DNA of 64,000 bases from Acidobacteriaceae bacterium. GTDB lineage: Bacteria; Acidobacteriota; Terriglobia; Bryobacterales; Bryobacteraceae. Numbering within the stretch: the first letter of the stretch is position 1; each line of letters begins with the position of its first letter. Under the pieces are notes generated by a model that was given only the letters and a program-made list of their open reading frames with translations, was not told where the DNA came from and ran no database searches. Shown here one piece after another: positions 1-8,894 of this stretch. A program made the position numbers and the translations under genes. The DNA is taken from positions 1 through 64,000 of the forward strand of contig JAFAMD010000052.1 in the NCBI GenBank assembly GCA_019233755.1, given 5' to 3'.

Positions 1-185
1 TCGGCCGGAAGCGCATTGTTCCGCCCGATGTATAAGTAGCTCGGTGGCAGCCCGCGATCCCCCAAAAGTCTTACCCGGTATTCGAAGGATCCAGCTAATC
101 CGCCGGTTGACTAAATAGCGTTTGCGCAAAAGCGAAGGGCCTTCACAATCGATTCAAAGCCAGATTAAGCAGGAAGGAGGGTTAT

Positions 186-621
186 ATGTCAGCCGTCGCA
201 ACAGCCTAGCGCATCGAACAGGAGCAGAAGGAGCGCCGGTTCGAAGAAATCATCGGTGAGGGCCCCGCTCTGGGACAGGTGCTCGAGCACGTGGAACTCG
301 TGGCTCCTACGGACGCGAGCGTTCTCAGTCTCGGAGAGACGGGTACCGGCAAAGAGTTGATCGCGCGTGCCATTCACAAAGCCAGCTTGCGCATGGGACG
401 GTCGTTTATCAAAGTTATTGCGCGTCCGCGGATCTCGATCTCAGTTCTCTGCTCACCGCCGCCGGACAGGAACTGGCGCGCTCGCCGAAGGCGAAGAGCA
501 GTACGCCGGCGTTTCGCGTGGTCGTGGAGGGATCACGCGGCCGCTCGTCCCACATTCCCCTTGGTATGCGGCGCTCGCGAAACACAAGTATGCTAATGGC
601 GCCAGCATTGTGGAATCGTAG
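186..621 (+). pseudogene. Decayed sigma-54 activator joined to a histidine-kinase remnant
   Basis: A good ribosome site (AGGAGG at about 175-180) precedes an ATG at 186, but codon 8 is TAG (207-209). The same frame then reads on as the start of a sigma-54 AAA+ domain (FEEIIGEGPALGQVLEHV, then Walker A GETGTGKELIARAIHK at about 337-384). Just after SFIKV one A appears to be missing from the usual VNCA codons. From about 424 the sequence is no longer activator: another frame (431-535) reads DLDLSSLLTAAGQELARS and then AFRVVVEG. This matches the segment before the ATPase domain in the two kinases at 21.3-27.6 kb. Nothing recognisable follows. I infer a deletion fusing two unrelated regulators, then decay. 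A 10-bp palindrome (TTTGCGCAAA, 121-130) lies upstream. Confidence 0.75.
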
Positions 622-649
622 TGCCGGGGGATGATCCCAAGTTCATGCC

Positions 650-3600
650 TCACCCAAGCACGCCGGAAGTTCCAGCCGTCGCCGGTTGTAGTTCCGGAGT
701 TGCAGAAGCCGGTTTTTCTTCTCGCTCCCACTTGATCAGCTTCAGATCCAGCACGACAAACGAGTACAGAACCGGAACCAACCCAAGTGTTACGAAAGTG
801 GCGATCGTCAGGCCTCCGATTTGCGCATAACAAAGCGGCTCCCACAGGGGACCGCCGTGCGCTGCCAGCGGAAATAGTGCAATCACGGTGGCCGCAACCG
901 TGATCATCACTGGCCGCAAACGCAGAATGCCGGCATCGGCCAGCGCCAGTTCCAAGTCCTCGCCTTCTTCTCTTCGCTCCTCGATAAATTCAAACAGAAC
1001 GATGATATGACTTACGATCACGCCGATCAGGCTGATGACTCCAAGAAACGCCATGAAGCCGAATGGCTGCCCCATAATGGCGAGGGAAATAATGGCTCCG
1101 GTAGCTCCGTAAGGAATGGCCGCAAAAACGATCAGCGGCTTGACTGCATGTCTGAATTGCGCCAGTAATGCAAGGTAGAGCGAAAAGACGCAAATGACCA
1201 GCACCGTCGTAAGATCCTGGAATCCGCTTACCTGCTCTTTGTGTTCGCCGGCAAAACGGAAGATGAACCCGCTAGGGAGCTGCTTCTGGAACGCTTGCAG
1301 CTTGGGCATAGCCGCCGAGATCACCTCCGAAGGCAGATGTCCTACCGCCGGCCAGCACTGTACGGTCACTGTCCGGTATTGATCAAAGCGCTTGGTCTTC
1401 GGCCTTTGCGGTTGCCACGAAATCGTCGCGATTTGCTCCAATGGAACGGGCGCCGCGTCCTGGCTCGAGAAGATATATAAACTGCGCAAGTCTGAGAGCT
1501 GTGCCCGCTCGTCCATTCGCAAACGTCCTACAATTGGAATCTGTTTGTCGCCCTCTCTCAACACTCCGGACGTGACTCCGTAAAGCGCGGCTTGGGTGGA
1601 TTCGGCAACATCGGCGTTGGTGATGTGCGCGAGGTTGGCGCGGTCTACATCTACGTGTACCACTGCCTTGGGACTTGGCTCGCCCCAATCGTCTCGAACT
1701 CTGGCAGCAACCGGGATCTCACGGAAGATTCGCTTCAGTTTCTCCGCCTCCGCCTGGAGTACCCGGACGTCTTCTCCTGAAACTCTGACCTGCACGGCGA
1801 CGCCAATCGGTTTGCCTGTTTCGAGGCTCCGCGTATCAATGATCGCCCCTGGAATCTTGGTATCAAACTCCGGCTGCAAACGGGCCAGCAGCGGCGTGGT
1901 GTCGTGGGGATCGTTAGTTCGCAGAATCACTTCCGCGTAGTTGGTTTGTCTATCCTCAGGCGTGGCGCTACTCCAGAAACGCGGACCGCCGCCCCCCACA
2001 AAAGCCGTCATAGACAGCAAGACATCTTTTGGACGGCCGTGCTCGGAATGAGCTTTTCCGTAATCCTCGGACACACGCTGCACAATCGACTCCACCTGTC
2101 GCGTGACTTCTCCCGTAGCACTCACCGGGGAATTCTCGGGTAACCAAACGTCAATGTAAGAAAAATATTGAAGATCTTTTGGAAAGAACTGCGGCTTGAG
2201 CGTGGAGAATACAACCCCGCCCACCACCAGCAGAACGAGCGAGCTTGCCAGGCACAGCTTTCTGTGCTGGATAGCCTTCCTCGAGATGCGGAAATACCAG
2301 CCCGTGAATCCACGCTTCCGCCTTTCTTCGATGGGAGTCTCGAGCCTACTCTGCAGCAAAAACGAGCTGATGAGCGGGACGAACGTCATCGATACCAACA
2401 ACGCGGCCAAGAGCGAGCAACTAATCACCACTGGCAGGCTGTACAGAAACTTGCCTGTATCTCCCGGCAAGAGCAGGAACGGCAGATACGAAGCGATATT
2501 CGTTATGGTGGCGAACGCCATGACCTTAAACAGCTTCGTGGGTCCAAGCCACGCCGCAACCGATCTTGGCTTGCCCGTGCCCAGCTCGCGCACAATCGCG
2601 TCGCCCGACACTACTGGCACGTCAACCAGCAGCCCTAGCGCGATAATCAGCGACGCGATCGAGACCTGTTGCAGATCGATGCCGAGCGTGTTCATGACAC
2701 CGAATGTGATGGCGAGTGTAATCGGCATTGCCGCCGCAACCAGTATGGCTGTCCGCCAACTCCAAAAACCGATAAGCGCCACAATGACAACCAGGACGAC
2801 CGCTTCGATCAAACTATGGGTGAAAAGCTCGATCTTGTCGCGTACTTGTAAAGGCTGGTCCGAGGTTCTCGCCAGGACTAAGTCGCCCGGCAGGGATTTC
2901 CGGATATTCTGCAGATTTGTGTCTACCAGCTTTCCAAAGACATTAATCTGTTCTCCCTTGCGCATCTGGATGGATAGCGTGACGGCGCGTGTGGTGATCC
3001 ATTTGCCGTTCTCGTCGCGGCGCGTAAAGGTATTCAGATATGAGGGCGGGCTTTCATAACCTCTGTCGACGTCCACCAGGTCGCGGAGATACAGCGGTGT
3101 CCCGTTCGGCGATTTGCCAATGATCACATTGCGGAGATCGTCCGGAGTCTTGAACTCGCCGGTTGTATTGATATTGATGGTGCGTCCGCGTGCGTTGAGT
3201 GGCTCACCGGTATCCGGGAGGTTCCGAGCCATGAGAAGCTTCGACAGATCTGCCGGTTTCAGTTTGTACTGGGCAAGGCGTTCTTGTGAGAAGTTCAAGA
3301 ATACCTTCTCATCCAGGACGCCCGATCGTTCGACCTTCGATACGATCGGCAGGGTTTTCAGACTTCGCTGAATGGTATCGGTGAAGTCGTCCAAATCGCG
3401 GTATGTGTACTTGTCACCTGCCACGGCCTGTAGCGCCGAGGCAGTTGTCGACGGGTCGCCAATGATCGCGGGTTTCCAGGCATCGGGGTGAAACTCGTCT
3501 GCTTGCAGTTTCTCATTGACCAGTTTTCTGAACGCACTTTGCAGATCGGAGTTGCTCAGGTTACTGGTGAAATCTAACCCGGCAAAACCTGCTCCCGAGA

Positions 3601-4288
3601 ATGGCTTTGTATCGGAAATCAAATGCTGGCTTACAAGCTGTGGAGCCGCCCAGGCGATCCCGCGCTCCACTTGCGCAGAATCGATGGACTTCGGATAGAC
3701 AATAACAAGCGAAAATCGGCGCTGGCCTTGTGCAGCCAAGCCAGCCCGAACCTGCCGGACACGCTCCTCAACCAGCTTGCTCATCCACGCGACCTGAGCT
3801 GGATCTGCCGGTGGGCTCGCCACCGTCAGCATCAACGCTGAAGTGTCGCCGAAGTCTTTGATATAGAGGATCGGGCCGGCGCCCAGTGGCAGATCGTGGA
3901 TGGCATCCAACCGGATCTTGACGTCGTCCAGTTCCTTGTCCCTGTCGTATCTTCCTTTTTCCGCCAGCTCGAATTGAACCATCGCCGAACCCGTTCTGGA
4001 AGCGCTCTTGATCTCGGTGACCCATTGATTCAGCGCAATGGCCTGCTCTATCTTCCTGGTAACCAGTTGCTCCACCTCTTCGGCAGACGTTCCTTGCCAC
4101 GGAACGATGATCATCGCCTGGCGCACCGGAATATCCGGGTCCTTGCGCTGCGGCATGTTGCTCAATCCGTAGATTCCCCACAGCAGCGCAACACCAAGCG
4201 CAACCCAGGCAATGTGCTTTTGCTCCGTAAAGAAGCGCGCCAGGTTGTGTGTATTCTGGATGGACTGATCGTTATCTGCGTGTGCCAT
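650..4288 (-). CDS. RND-family efflux pump inner-membrane permease (1212 aa)
   Basis: The protein has the AcrB/CusA plan. A first membrane helix lies near residues 26-45, a porter domain begins with the typical RKDPDIPVR and SAEEVEQLVTRKIEQAI, a block of helices follows near 490-660, and the second half repeats this. It should use the proton gradient to drive export through the adaptor and outer-membrane channel encoded just upstream. At about 1210 residues it is longer than the usual 1030-1050. In the fourth helix the AcrB Asp-Asp pair reads LVDVPVVSGDAI (about residue 555), so the second acidic residue is Val, with another Asp further along. The substrate cannot be told. It starts 11 nt after the adaptor stop and is the last gene of a five-gene minus-strand operon. 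Confidence 0.93.
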   Translation of the reverse strand: MAHADNDQSIQNTHNLARFFTEQKHIAWVALGVALLWGIYGLSNMPQRKDPDIPVRQAMIIVPWQGTSAEEVEQLVTRKIEQAIALNQWVTEIKSASRTGSAMVQFELAEKGRYDRDKELDDVKIRLDAIHDLPLGAGPILYIKDFGDTSALMLTVASPPADPAQVAWMSKLVEERVRQVRAGLAAQGQRRFSLVIVYPKSIDSAQVERGIAWAAPQLVSQHLISDTKPFSGAGFAGLDFTSNLSNSDLQSAFRKLVNEKLQADEFHPDAWKPAIIGDPSTTASALQAVAGDKYTYRDLDDFTDTIQRSLKTLPIVSKVERSGVLDEKVFLNFSQERLAQYKLKPADLSKLLMARNLPDTGEPLNARGRTININTTGEFKTPDDLRNVIIGKSPNGTPLYLRDLVDVDRGYESPPSYLNTFTRRDENGKWITTRAVTLSIQMRKGEQINVFGKLVDTNLQNIRKSLPGDLVLARTSDQPLQVRDKIELFTHSLIEAVVLVVIVALIGFWSWRTAILVAAAMPITLAITFGVMNTLGIDLQQVSIASLIIALGLLVDVPVVSGDAIVRELGTGKPRSVAAWLGPTKLFKVMAFATITNIASYLPFLLLPGDTGKFLYSLPVVISCSLLAALLVSMTFVPLISSFLLQSRLETPIEERRKRGFTGWYFRISRKAIQHRKLCLASSLVLLVVGGVVFSTLKPQFFPKDLQYFSYIDVWLPENSPVSATGEVTRQVESIVQRVSEDYGKAHSEHGRPKDVLLSMTAFVGGGGPRFWSSATPEDRQTNYAEVILRTNDPHDTTPLLARLQPEFDTKIPGAIIDTRSLETGKPIGVAVQVRVSGEDVRVLQAEAEKLKRIFREIPVAARVRDDWGEPSPKAVVHVDVDRANLAHITNADVAESTQAALYGVTSGVLREGDKQIPIVGRLRMDERAQLSDLRSLYIFSSQDAAPVPLEQIATISWQPQRPKTKRFDQYRTVTVQCWPAVGHLPSEVISAAMPKLQAFQKQLPSGFIFRFAGEHKEQVSGFQDLTTVLVICVFSLYLALLAQFRHAVKPLIVFAAIPYGATGAIISLAIMGQPFGFMAFLGVISLIGVIVSHIIVLFEFIEERREEGEDLELALADAGILRLRPVMITVAATVIALFPLAAHGGPLWEPLCYAQIGGLTIATFVTLGLVPVLYSFVVLDLKLIKWEREEKPASATPELQPATAGTSGVLG

Positions 4289-4299
4289 CGCTTCGCCTC

Positions 4300-5496
4300 T
4301 TAATTGACAACCCGCACTAGGCTTCCGTCGGCCAGCTGGTTTGTCCGGTTTACTATGATTCGTTCGCCAGACAAGAGGCCTTCATTTATCACAACCGACT
4401 TGCCAACGGGTTCCCCAATCCGCACGCTCTTTAGCTGCGCAAACTGCTTCCCATCACGTTCTTGAATGGTGAAGACCGAATAGTTGTTTGATCCCGATTC
4501 CGCCGTGATCAAAGCCGTCATGGGTACCACGGGAACAGTCTGCGGATTCGCTTGGTCAATGCTGACACTGGCGATCATCCCCACTTTGAGCGAGCGATCG
4601 GCGTTCGGCAGAGTGACCTCAATGTTGAAAACCCGCGACTCACGATTGGCGGACGGGGCAATCTCCGTAATGCGGCCCGTGAAAGTCCGCCCCAACGCGT
4701 CGACTTCCACCGGAATCGGAGATCCCATCCGGAAGCGCGCGATCATGTTGTCGGGAACGCCGAAGTTTACCTTCACGGCGCGAATATCATCGAGGATAAA
4801 TGCCCGTGTTCCGGCAGCAACCAGATCGCCACGCTCCACATCCTTTTCGACGATTACTCCGGGCATAGGCGCGATCAGGTTCGTATCACCCAGGTTGATT
4901 TTCGCGGAGACGATGTCCGATTGCGCGGCATGTAGTTGCCCCTGGCGTGCCTCGATTTGGCGGATGGCAGCCTGCACGTTGGCAGTGGTAGCGTCATGGT
5001 GCGCCACTGCCGCGTCGTAATCCGGACGAGTCATTGCCTTCACGCCATACAACGCTTGCGCGCGCTCAAAATCCTGATCGGCTTTCTTTTGGTCGGCTTT
5101 GGCCTGATCGAGTTCAGCTTCAGACGCATGGAGCAAGCCCTGTGTCTGCGCCTCCTGCCCCACCGCCGTGTTGAGTGACGCTTCGTAATCGGACCGGCGC
5201 AGGTGCGCTAATGCGGCTCCGGCAGAAATCTCGTCACCCACTTGTATATCGCGCAGCCGTCCATCGGCGTCCTTCACTTGATGGAGAGCAGCGATATAGC
5301 CCGGTACCTTGAATGCCATTTGTACTTCCGTATCCGGACGGATCTCGCCGGAGTAACGCCAGGCAGGCCGAACTTCCTGAGTGGCCACGACTTCAACCTT
5401 CACCGGAACCGGCTCCGGCGCGGCCGCCTGTTCTTTTTCGCAGCCCGCCAGAATCATCATCATTGTCAGAGCGAAAACCCAGACTAAAACACGCAT
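4300..5496 (-). CDS. RND efflux periplasmic adaptor lipoprotein (HlyD/AcrA type, 398 aa)
   Basis: This membrane-fusion protein would link the RND permease to the outer-membrane channel. The frame is open 15 codons further upstream, but the ATG at 5496 is preferred. It shares one base with the TAA of the upstream gene (TAATG), and the protein then starts with a lipoprotein signal, with LAGC placing the lipidated Cys at residue 19. A biotinyl-lipoyl-like part (YSGEIRPDTEVQMAFKVPGY), an alpha-helical hairpin rich in Ala/Gln/Glu (about 90-200), and the beta-barrel part (GVIVEKDVERGDLV, then GRITEIAPSANRESR) follow in the usual order. The one-base overlap suggests translational coupling with the TolC-like gene. 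Confidence 0.93.
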   Translation of the reverse strand: MRVLVWVFALTMMMILAGCEKEQAAAPEPVPVKVEVVATQEVRPAWRYSGEIRPDTEVQMAFKVPGYIAALHQVKDADGRLRDIQVGDEISAGAALAHLRRSDYEASLNTAVGQEAQTQGLLHASEAELDQAKADQKKADQDFERAQALYGVKAMTRPDYDAAVAHHDATTANVQAAIRQIEARQGQLHAAQSDIVSAKINLGDTNLIAPMPGVIVEKDVERGDLVAAGTRAFILDDIRAVKVNFGVPDNMIARFRMGSPIPVEVDALGRTFTGRITEIAPSANRESRVFNIEVTLPNADRSLKVGMIASVSIDQANPQTVPVVPMTALITAESGSNNYSVFTIQERDGKQFAQLKSVRIGEPVGKSVVINEGLLSGERIIVNRTNQLADGSLVRVVN

Positions 5497-6848
5497 TATT
5501 GTTCTCCAATCGCTTTCTTTAAATCCGCTCTGGCCTGCCAAAATGCTGCGAGAGCCTGCTGCTGACGGTCATCGGCCGAAGCCAGATCTGACTGTGCTCG
5601 AAACAGGACTTTGGTTAATACCGCTTCCCGTTTCACCTGCTCCTGAGTCTCTTTGAGCGTCTGCCGCGCCGTACGTTCTGTGGCATCGCTCAACTCCAGT
5701 TGCCTGCGAGTGTTTTCCAGTTGCCGCAATGCATTTCTCACCTCGATGAGGATGGCCCGTTCCGTAGAATTCACTGCAACTTTGGCCTGCTCCTCTTTCA
5801 CACGTTTTTCCGCCGCCTCTTGTTTCCTGCGCCCCCAGTCCCACGGTTCCCAAGTGAGTTGGAAACCCGCGACCGCGATGTTGCGTGGCAAAGCATTCTC
5901 TAAATTCGCTGTCGTGTAGTAAAACAATCCCGCGCTTACATCGGGGATATATTCGGCCTTCTTCGCGCGTGCTTCATAATCCGCTTGCCGCACTTCGAAC
6001 TTCGCCTTCTTCAACTCCGGCCGGTTTTGAAGCGCGCGAGCCTCCAATGCTTCAGATGTCTCGACTTCGGTGTCCGCGCTGCGAAGGCTTACAACCCGAA
6101 ATTGGGTGTGTATGTCCCGGCCCATCAGGTCATTTAACTTCTCGCTCGCGGTCGCGACCTGGTCCTTCGCATCACCAACGGCATTCTGCGTTTTCAAGAG
6201 CTGTGCATCGGCGCCCAACAAATCGGATTCGAGAACTGTTTCCCGGGTCAGGTTCTCGCGTGCCAGCCGCTTCGATTCCTTGTAAAACGGCAGCGACGCC
6301 TCGAGACTCTCCAACGCGCTCTGCGCCTGCACAACGGTGTAGTAAGCGCGCCGGACCTGATCGATGACTTCCAAACGCGTTTTTTCCTGTTCTTCGCGCG
6401 TCGCCTGCAATCCAAACGAGAGCGCTGTCAGGTGCAGGTGTATCCGGTATAGCGTTGAAAGTGGCTGCGAGATGGAACCAAACACCGCCGCGGCCGGTTT
6501 TCGCGGAATCTCAATTTTCTGGTTAGTTGCCGGAATTGGACCCGTCGACGGATACACCCCGAGTGACCCTTGTTGGAACGTGACCGATGGTTTCGTTAAT
6601 AACTGGCCTCCAAGCGCACCGATCTGCGTATTCGCAAACCGTTTGGTTTTGTTCGCCGCCAGATCATCAGCCGCCCGGACCGTCTCCAGGCTGGCGATCT
6701 TCAGCGAACTATTGTTTGCAAGAGCTTGCTGAATCGCTTCGCTGAGCGTCAGTTCAGGCGGATTGGATTCCTGGGCCAGTCCTGTCGCCGCGGTCGCAAA
6801 CGCCGCGAGCACAATTTGGAGAAGTCGCGCTTGAATCCGAGTGCTCAT
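5496..6848 (-). CDS. TolC-family outer-membrane efflux channel (450 aa)
   Basis: A signal peptide (about residues 1-25, ending near TGLAQ) is followed by two TolC-type repeats of long helices. Typical phrases are LTLSEAIQQALANNSSLKI near the N-terminus and LEARALQNRPELKKAKFEVRQA at the start of the second repeat. The product should form the trimeric outer-membrane tunnel of the pump. The start ATG overlaps the preceding stop by one base (TAATG at 6846-6850), and its own stop overlaps the adaptor start in the same way, so three successive genes look translationally coupled. Length is normal for the family. Confidence 0.92.
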   Translation of the reverse strand: MSTRIQARLLQIVLAAFATAATGLAQESNPPELTLSEAIQQALANNSSLKIASLETVRAADDLAANKTKRFANTQIGALGGQLLTKPSVTFQQGSLGVYPSTGPIPATNQKIEIPRKPAAAVFGSISQPLSTLYRIHLHLTALSFGLQATREEQEKTRLEVIDQVRRAYYTVVQAQSALESLEASLPFYKESKRLARENLTRETVLESDLLGADAQLLKTQNAVGDAKDQVATASEKLNDLMGRDIHTQFRVVSLRSADTEVETSEALEARALQNRPELKKAKFEVRQADYEARAKKAEYIPDVSAGLFYYTTANLENALPRNIAVAGFQLTWEPWDWGRRKQEAAEKRVKEEQAKVAVNSTERAILIEVRNALRQLENTRRQLELSDATERTARQTLKETQEQVKREAVLTKVLFRAQSDLASADDRQQQALAAFWQARADLKKAIGEQ

Positions 6849-7708
6849 TATTCGCCCACCTTGTACTTGATGCTTGTCACTGCCGCGCTCCTCTCGACGA
6901 CGGCTTTGCGCGTCTCATCAAGCGACGTCGCCAGCGTCGACCTCGACACTCGCTTGATAATCGGGTACACCGGCGGGTGCAGCGCCAGCGGGACGTCGCG
7001 GCTTAGGGCTACCGCTTCCATCTCGACATACACGCCGCCATCGCGCTCTTCAAACCGCGACATGTTAAAAACGCTCCAGACATACCCGGTGCCCTCGCCC
7101 GCCGGCAGCTTATGTTGATTTGGAGTCCCGTACTGTGCCCATTCCTGTACGCGAATGGTGCGAGACTGCGAGTACCAGCGGCAGGCATCAAGCCGCGTGT
7201 AACTCGAGGTGTTCTCGCACTCTAACGCGTGCTTCGAAAAGAAATGCTTGTTAGCGAACGTCAAGATGAAATGATCAGAAGCTTGCGTCGGATCCGCACT
7301 CTGCTCGATCACCTGCGCGCCGATTACGGTGGGGGTATAGAACTTAGCGTATTGATCATATTCGCGGACTGTTACGATGACGTCCTCTATATGTGTTCCT
7401 CGAATGAACGCTGTCCCGATCCAGTGATGCACCAATCCGTGAGGAATAGATATCGGCATTTTGGGCTGTATGGGAGCTACCACAATCTCCCCGGAACTTA
7501 CGCGTTGTAACCGCTGCTCGGATTCATCCGCCCAGAGAAAATTGCGCTGCATGCGGTCCATCATGCGCGCGTTAGCTTGAACCAGATAGTCCTCCCACTC
7601 GTGCGCTGTCTCCGGCTTCAATTCAGCTCCATTCGCCGCGACCGAAAATATCGCGGCAAACGCTACTGCACTCTTAATTGCCCAGTTCATTTTTATTGCC
7701 CAGTTCAT
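6848..7708 (-). CDS. Secreted protein of an acidobacterial family, possibly SRPBCC-like (286 aa)
   Basis: The frame extends further upstream, but the most likely starts are the ATG at 7708 or its duplicate at 7690. Either gives a signal peptide ending near AANGAEL. The N-terminus reads MNWAIK twice because of an 18-bp tandem duplication. The core has a recognisable order: GLVHHWIGTAFIRG, then VREYDQYAKFY, CRWYSQSRTIRVQEW, and SRFEERDGGVYVEMEAVALSRD. From memory this resembles a family of predicted START/SRPBCC-like secreted proteins common in Acidobacteriota. The function is unknown. It overlaps the 3' end of the upstream gene and is fused by TAATG to the tolC-like gene, so a role in the envelope linked to the pump is inferred only from position. 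Confidence 0.75.
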   Translation of the reverse strand: MNWAIKMNWAIKSAVAFAAIFSVAANGAELKPETAHEWEDYLVQANARMMDRMQRNFLWADESEQRLQRVSSGEIVVAPIQPKMPISIPHGLVHHWIGTAFIRGTHIEDVIVTVREYDQYAKFYTPTVIGAQVIEQSADPTQASDHFILTFANKHFFSKHALECENTSSYTRLDACRWYSQSRTIRVQEWAQYGTPNQHKLPAGEGTGYVWSVFNMSRFEERDGGVYVEMEAVALSRDVPLALHPPVYPIIKRVSRSTLATSLDETRKAVVERSAAVTSIKYKVGE

Positions 7709-8714
7709 TTTTGTTTCCAATTCGAGCCAGTGGGGGTTTTGGCAATTTAACTCCGAGGCGCTCTGCGATGATCTCGGGTGCTTCCAGGGATGAAGACACG
7801 GGAAACCCCTGTTCACGCCACGTCTTGAGGCCCCCTTCAAGTACCCATACTTTGTCCACGCCTATTCGGTTCAATGCCATCGCGGCCCGCGCGCTTACGA
7901 TGTCTTCTCCCGACGAAGAATAGAGAATGGTGTCTACATCATCCGGAACACTGATCCGTGGGAAGTTGCGCAAGCGAGATGGCTCTATTCTCATGGCGCC
8001 CGGAATGGCCTCCAAGCTGTCAGTGTCGGCTTCGCCTTCGAAGTTCAACAGATCTATCACCGCGACCCTTTTGTTGGATTTCAGTTTGCGATTGAGCATC
8101 GCCGGACTGATACGGCGCAGCCGAAGCCGGTGGATCATTCGCACCAGAGTCAGTCCACGCCAGCCGACATAGAGGCCGATCGGGACTGCAATCGCGACAC
8201 CAAGAGCCGTCCCTAAATGCTTGACCCAACCAATCGCAACGTCAATTTGGTTGGAAAAGATGTAGCCCACAGCTACATAGAAACTTGACCAGAGGAAGCC
8301 ACCGACTGCATCGAAGGCGAAGAAACCAACTGGCGATGCTCCTTGGGCACCAACAAGTGGCGGCATGACAATATCCAGTCCGGGAACAAACTTCGCCACA
8401 CACAATACAGGGAGACCATAATGGCGAAACCTTTCATGCGCATTCTCGGCACAACCTCGCGGATCGCCGGAAAAGCGGCAGAGCCGGCGCACGACCTGAG
8501 AACCCCACCGGCGCCCGAAGCTGAACCATAGTCCATCCGCTGCGAGACAAGCTAATACAGCTACCGAGACAACGATGCCGGTCTGCATCCCGCCTTTTGC
8601 GGAAAGAGCACCGGCGGTAATCAGAAAAACGACTGACGGAATAGGGAGGCAGATCTGCTGGGCAAAAACTGCAAGCAGAACTCCGGTATAGGTCAGCTGT
8701 GAAGAGGCGGTCAT
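7674..8714 (-). CDS. VTT/DedA-like membrane protein fused to a C-terminal rhodanese-like domain (346 aa)
   Basis: The N-terminal ~200 residues are a VTT (DedA/SNARE-associated) membrane domain with several helices and the family-like stretch FRHYGLPVLCVAKFVPGLD. Residues ~220-320 are a rhodanese-like domain (VAVIDLLNFEGEAD, then VWVLEGGLKTWREQGFPV). The position of the catalytic Cys reads ILYSSSGED, so the Cys is replaced by Ser and sulfur transfer is unlikely. The domain may instead bind or sense. VTT proteins are linked to lipid scrambling or transport and envelope homeostasis. It heads the minus-strand pump operon, its start faces the DUF4136 gene, and TTACGG repeats lie between the two. 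Confidence 0.88.
   Translation of the reverse strand: MTASSQLTYTGVLLAVFAQQICLPIPSVVFLITAGALSAKGGMQTGIVVSVAVLACLAADGLWFSFGRRWGSQVVRRLCRFSGDPRGCAENAHERFRHYGLPVLCVAKFVPGLDIVMPPLVGAQGASPVGFFAFDAVGGFLWSSFYVAVGYIFSNQIDVAIGWVKHLGTALGVAIAVPIGLYVGWRGLTLVRMIHRLRLRRISPAMLNRKLKSNKRVAVIDLLNFEGEADTDSLEAIPGAMRIEPSRLRNFPRISVPDDVDTILYSSSGEDIVSARAAMALNRIGVDKVWVLEGGLKTWREQGFPVSSSLEAPEIIAERLGVKLPKPPLARIGNKNELGNKNELGN
7677..7712. repeat. 18-bp perfect tandem duplication in a gene overlap
   Basis: The unit attgcccagttcattttt occurs at 7677-7694 and again at 7695-7712. It lies where the end of the VTT-rhodanese gene overlaps the start of the next gene. In one minus-strand frame it doubles the C-terminal NKNELG, and in the other it doubles the N-terminal MNWAIK, so each copy carries a start codon (7690 and 7708). 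Being a multiple of three, the duplication keeps both frames. Confidence 0.95.
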
Positions 8715-8786
8715 AAGTGGATAAGCGGCTGCTGTTGCATCTCACTCAATGTTGTCTCGCCTGCATGCATCGATGGCAGTAATCAG

Positions 8787-8826
8787 CCGTAACTTTACGG
8801 CGGTTTACGGCAGATTTACGGCAATT
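8787..8826. promoter_or_regulatory. Iterated TTACGG box, copy set 1
   Basis: Three direct copies of TTACGG start at 8795, 8805 and 8816, one helical turn apart. An inverted copy (CCGTAA, 8787-8792) precedes them. The last copy continues as TTACGGCAATT. The set lies between the divergent starts at 8714 and 8895, and a CTGCCC/GGGCAG dyad follows just downstream. Helically phased direct repeats are typical of OmpR/PhoB-type winged-helix regulators. Similar sets occur at 13491 and 13970. Confidence 0.6.
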
Positions 8827-8894
8827 GGAGCCTGCCCTGGGGCAGCATGGAATTGAGCTCTTGCTGTGTCAAGGCGAAGCAAGGAAAAACGATC

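Noticed and set aside
2196-3059. 287-codon plus-strand open frame
   Set aside because: It lies antisense within the RND permease gene, with biased Ser/Thr/Arg composition and no family resemblance. It is a shadow of the minus-strand gene.
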